From Xestospongia muta (lineage: Eukaryota > Porifera > Demospongiae > Haplosclerida > Petrosiidae), in NCBI GenBank assembly GCA_963693285.1, contig OY848931.1, positions 129,001 through 193,000 on the forward strand: a stretch of DNA of 64,000 bases, in the 5' to 3' direction. The notes under the pieces were generated by a model. The model saw nothing but the letters and a program-made list of their open reading frames with translations. It ran no database searches and was not told the origin of the DNA. The translations under genes were made by a program, and so were the position numbers. Position 1 is the first letter of the stretch. Each line of letters starts with the position of its first letter. Positions 58,601-64,000 of this stretch are shown piece after piece.

Positions 58601-61568
58601 CCTCTTCGATAGATGTCTTCACTACTAGTAGTATATCACTCTCTTCAACTGATGTCTTCACTACTAGTAGTATATCTCCATCTTCAACTGATGTCTTCAC
58701 TACTAGTAGTATATCACTCTCTTCAACTGATGTCTTCACTACTAGTAGTATATCTCTCTCTTCGATAGATGTCTTCACTACTAGTAGTATATCTCCATCT
58801 TCGACTGATGTCTTCACTACTAGTAGTATATCTCTTTCTTCGACTGATGTCTTCACTACTAGTAGTATATCTCCCTCTTCGACTGATGTCTTCACTACTA
58901 GTAGTATATCTCCCTCTTCGACAGATGTCTTCACTACTAGTAGTATATCTCCCTCTTCGACTGATGTCTTCACTACTAGAAGTTTCTCGTCTCAACAAAT
59001 CACTAGCAGTGTTGAGACAACAAGTAGTCCAATATTGCCATCAGTGAGTATTTCACCAGATCACTTAGTACGGATAATATTACAATTAACAATACAAGAG
59101 AGAGATCGTTTAGTTAACAAAAGTTCAATAGAGAGAGCTGAACTTGAACAAGAGATAGTTAAATGGTACTTACAAGGTCTTCAAATGCTTGGTGGAAATA
59201 AAAGACAATCAGGTCCACCACAAGCTCAGGTTAGCCTTAAAAAGAAAGAAATATTATTTTATTGTGTTATAATTTATAAAGGTGACAGAAGTGGGGGTAC
59301 GAGACTCATCTAATGGGGAAACCCCTGTTGATTTCTATATAATTGTTGGACAAGAACCATTAGATTCATCATTAGTAATAGGAGTTCTTACAAGAGCACG
59401 ACCTCAACAAATAGCTGGTTATAAGGTAATATGATCTGGTAACTTAATAATATATACTTTTCATTACAAACAGCTGGTTGGAATTACTGTACCAACTGCA
59501 ACAATGACTGACGGTAGTACTCCTCTTCCTGCTATAATTGGAGGGACTGTAGGAGGTAGCATTCTATTGATAATAATAGTAATTGTTCTTGTCATTGTTT
59601 GTGTTGGAGTATCAGATCATCGTAAACAAAAGAGACAAGATCAAGTTGAAGTGAGCTATACATTACAATATATTAATATTAATAGTATATTTTTGTAGCA
59701 ATTTGTTGCTGTTGATCCATTCCAAGAAACACAGAATGAACCTGAGTCTGTGGCAATACAACATGGGACTCCGGCTATAGAAAAGTTATCACGTCGTTCA
59801 AGGATACGACGTCATCAACCAAGTTCATCTAGTCTAGCTCTTCTGGCATCATCAAGGTTCATATAGTGCATGAAAGTATGTTAACATTATTAAATTATAG
59901 TGAGGTCCAGATTGATGCATGGCAACGTAGTCAACTTAATCCTTCTACTGAGGAGGTACATCTACTATTAAAAGATACACACATGTTAACACTCTCACTT
60001 TTAGCCACCGGCAGCAGCTTTATTTGAACATGTCACTCATTACTCTGATCTTCAGCCTGCTGCAGTTATGCCATCTCCTCGATCATTACGTATGAGGTTT
60101 TATACAGCTGTAGCTCCATCTCCTTCTACTTCCAATCAATCTAAAGTGTCCCTGTCATCTGAGAATTTAATTAAACCATCAGAAATAGAGCCAGTTGAGA
60201 CAATACCTAATGAAGAAAACAAAACTATGTCATTACCTCAAAAGGTTTGTAGGTTGCCATTAATTTTTTTTATTATATTATTAATTACTAGGAGCTGGTA
60301 CGAGAGAGAATGAAACTGCAGTCACAACAAAGAAGGACAACCAGTAGACATCGTCAGAAAGATACAGAAAACCTTCCAGTATTAATAAAAACTAAAGGAG
60401 GAGAGAGTGAGGTATCACATTCTGTACATAAAGAGATAGTTATATCATATATCTTATAGGGAGAAGGTGGATTAGGTGATGTTGAAGGTTCTTCTCATTC
60501 TGACGAAGCCAAATTGTCTCCATCTACCTCTCGACCTGCAACTACAAAGTAGTTATTAGCTCATTGTTTTCTAATTATTAGGGTTGGTCCCTTAGGAAAA
60601 GACGTAGAAGGCTCAATAGTCGAGGGATTCCAATTAAACCTGTTACAACTGATGGTTATGATACAACAGATCACAAAACTAAAGTGCCTCCTTCAAGACA
60701 GGTTAAATTATTCATTATTACATCGTCATTACATCATATCTTTAGTCTCGTAAACATCGCTCTGGTAGAAATATGCGTGCCAGACCCCTTACTCAGGGTC
60801 TGGGCAGTAGTCGTGCTGCTAGAAATACTGCATATGATACTCGTCGTGAATTAGCTTGGATGTCCACTGGGAGTGGTGTCCAATTAATATCCATACAACC
60901 TCTAGAGGTAAGCCACATCCTCTTATCATATTGCGATCATCTTTTATTAGTCTATGGGTCCACCCCCTCTATCAAGACGTCCATCATGGCAAAAACTACC
61001 TCAGCTACCATCTTTACAACCTCCTGGTCAAACATACTCACGTCAACAATTAGAACAATTATTACAATTACACAAGGAGTTAGAACGTGTTGAACAAGGA
61101 GGAATATTACATCAGAGATCATCATTAACCCCTGAATCAGGGGACTCCCCTCATATCAAGGATCGTCTAACACTAGATTCCTCCTATTCGGCTGAAGAGC
61201 TAGCAACACAAGCCTTTGTTAGATCTCCATTACAAGCCCAGCCATTATTACAACATCCATCAGTACCAAGTAAGTCATTAACTTTATTAATTACAGGGGT
61301 GTTACTGTGATTATTATTTAGTGTCCATACAGTCATTACCACATACTCCATCACAACAACTGGTAAGACCAGCTTGACTTGTTTTATATACACGATAATA
61401 TAATTTATACAGGGTCATCAATTAGTATGGAGTCCAAGTTTTGGCAGTCAACTAGTACAATCTCAACCTCTAGCACCTACACAACTAACTCAATTAAGAC
61501 AAACTACAAATACAGCTGTTCTATATCCTCAACCTTCACCTCCTGTTTGGACTACATCCTTTAATTAA
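55619..61568 (+). CDS. Giant mucin-like type I membrane protein, KIAA1549-like
   Basis: The signal peptide MLFKILALLWFLSSCHLVEG is followed, after a small intron ending TTGATAG|GA, by GLLLYEDNISCSQLMS and about 1,150 residues almost wholly Ser/Thr/Asp/Val/Ile/Pro. It has two tandem-repeat blocks (listed separately). Then come a helical juxtamembrane segment (VRIILQLTIQERDRLVN), a beta-type segment (VDFYIIVGQEPLDSSLVIGV), one transmembrane helix (SILLIIIVIVLVIVCVGV, about 59560) and a basic/Pro cytosolic tail to WTTSFN, stop 61566-61568. Tail motifs NTAYDTRRELAW and GSGVQLISIQPLE resemble human KIAA1549 (SGYDTEPE, GSVQLIAIKP), as does the ectodomain-TM layout. Homology is likely in the C-terminal third only. 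Intron donors and acceptors are all GT/AG in my model. About 1,750 residues. Confidence 0.65.
56871..57570 (+). repeat. 60-bp coding tandem repeat (2 x 10 residues), mucin block 1
   Basis: Nine near-perfect 60-bp units, each encoding ISPTDVLTASVFSTDVLAIS-type sequence, run from about 56880 to 57420. Each unit is itself two diverged 30-bp halves (…SPTDVLTAS / …FSTDVLAIS). Four to five single 30-bp units (DTSISPTDVL) follow to about 57570. High identity points to recent homogenisation. The unit length is a multiple of three, so six-frame openness is automatic. Confidence 0.95.
57585..58978 (+). repeat. 39-bp coding tandem repeat (13 residues), mucin block 2
   Basis: About 35 units of 39 bp encode SSTDVFTTSSIS[LP]. 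DNA core: TCGACTGATGTCTTCACTAC, with ACT/ACA and CTC/CCA variants. The L/P alternation at one position forms two unit types that are interspersed irregularly. The core [ST]-TDV-[LF]-T is shared with block 1, so both arrays probably came from one ancestral STDV unit. No cysteine or aromatic residue other than Phe occurs. Dense Ser/Thr predicts O-glycosylation. Confidence 0.95.
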
Positions 61569-61609
61569 TAGATATAATAATACATTATTATATTTGCTCA
61601 ATATTATTA

Positions 61610-61999
61610 TCAAGTTTCACTCATTGGTGAAGGATTCTGCATATAAACCATTACTAGCGATGATACTGCTAACCTAATACACATATAGAAATAACATGTC
61701 ATGTAAATATTTACTAACATCAAAAGACTTAGGGTCTGTTTCCTGTCATCAGTTGAACGAGCATTAGCCAAATAAATCACAGCACAATAAACTCCAGACC
61801 AAGCAGCCCATTTAATCTGTATACATCATAAACATGTACATAATATAATGGTATATATATATATTACCCTCATAAGGAGCCCCACTAAACTCAATATCAT
61901 GCCTACAGCATTGATGTGTTCGCCATAAGATGGAGCCTCTACCAAGTCAAGTTGCTTGAATCTCTTGACTCTCTCTACTCTCCTTGGATCACTACTCAT
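61610..61999 (-). CDS. WDR83OS: Asterix (WDR83OS), PAT-complex subunit
   Basis: This small ER membrane protein forms the PAT chaperone complex with CCDC47 and protects nascent multipass substrates. Exon 1 encodes MSSDPRRVERVKRFKQLDLV, then INAVGMILSLVGLLMR; exon 2 IKWAAWSGVYCAVIYLANAR and STDDRKQTLSLLM; exon 3 LAVSSLVMVYMQNPSPMSET, stop 61610-61612. Human Asterix has [40 protein letters not shown] and VVMSYLQNPQPM at the same places. 3 exons, about 105 residues. It is tail-to-tail with the mucin-like gene (41 bp). Confidence 0.95.
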
Positions 62000-62254
62000 G
62001 TTTATAATTATGGGCGGGGTCAGTTATCAATTAGACATTAAATTTAAACCAGAATTGTATGATGACAATATAATACAATGAGATATAATACAAAATCAAT
62101 GGAATTGAATAAATACACACAACTCACAACCACACACATAGAGACAACACAAAGACACACATATGGAGACACACACATAGAGACACATGTACACACAAAG
62201 AACATATAAAGTGCTGTTAAAGAATTAATAAGAAAGCTGAAAAATGCAATGTCG

Positions 62255-64000
<1,746 letters not shown>

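Noticed and set aside
56849..58612. Other long plus-strand frames through the same repeats (LMYSQLVYFL, LRQMSSLLVVY types)
   Set aside because: Out-of-frame readings of the same repeat units; they end at the array edges and connect to no exon.
55935..58973. 1012-codon open frame on the minus strand across the mucin repeats
   Set aside because: It is a shadow of the 60-bp and 39-bp repeats: unit lengths are multiples of three and the units lack stops on this strand. It has no splice or start context, and the plus strand has a signal peptide, membrane helix and conserved tail.
57585..58978. CRISPR-like appearance of regular 39-bp units
   Set aside because: Units are contiguous with no unique spacers, lie in an exon of a eukaryotic gene and encode a Ser/Thr repeat.

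Overview
The window is 64 kb of a compact, AT-rich, intron-dense animal nuclear genome. Introns are mostly about 40-65 bp, intergenic gaps are often under 200 bp, and almost every gene has a clear animal orthologue. Sponge-like features (very small introns, an unusual adaptor with a CARD-like region and a MATH domain, deeply diverged but complete animal housekeeping genes) suggest a demosponge such as Amphimedon. That assignment is inference; the sequence itself shows only a compact basal-metazoan-type genome.

Layout, left to right: CKAP5/XMAP215 (+), SCYL2 (-) with an intronless TRAF-family gene inside one of its introns (-), a TM7SF3-like membrane protein (+), a CaRF-like putative transcription factor (-), ANAPC5 (+), an ELOVL fatty-acid elongase (-), POLD1 (+), ATP synthase inhibitor IF1 (-), ETFRF1/LYRM5 (+), a CARD-like/MATH protein (-), 5-oxoprolinase OPLAH (-), eIF4G2/DAP5 (+), a short PIGQ (-), a CDP-alcohol phosphotransferase CEPT1/CHPT1 (+), SYCP3 (-), ZDHHC17/HIP14 (+), EMC10 (-), ILRUN (+), four small coiled-coil membrane genes that form a tandem duplication (-), a large mucin-like KIAA1549-type membrane protein (+), WDR83OS/Asterix (-), and the 3' part of a HIPK kinase (-) running off the right edge. 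Strand alternates almost perfectly, so most genes share a short divergent promoter on one side and a tail-to-tail junction on the other.

Most genes are unrelated housekeeping functions: microtubule dynamics, DNA replication, cell cycle, lipid and GPI synthesis, ER membrane protein insertion, translation, meiosis and mitochondrial regulation. The lineage-specific part is 51-61.6 kb. There a duplicated pair of type II coiled-coil membrane proteins with cysteines at heptad spacing lies next to a giant Ser/Thr-repeat surface protein. The TRAF gene and the CARD-like/MATH gene are plausible innate signalling components.

The most interesting non-gene signals are these: a 25-bp sequence identical in two distant divergent promoters; tandem arrays that repeatedly copy splice sites (CKAP5, TM7SF3-like, eIF4G2), one of them an in-frame series of alternative acceptors; evidence that eIF4G2 starts at GTG, as its vertebrate orthologue does; and a long foldback repeat in an OPLAH intron. 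Gene models were spliced by eye from GT/AG signals and protein similarity recalled from memory. Coordinates run from start codon to stop codon and include introns.
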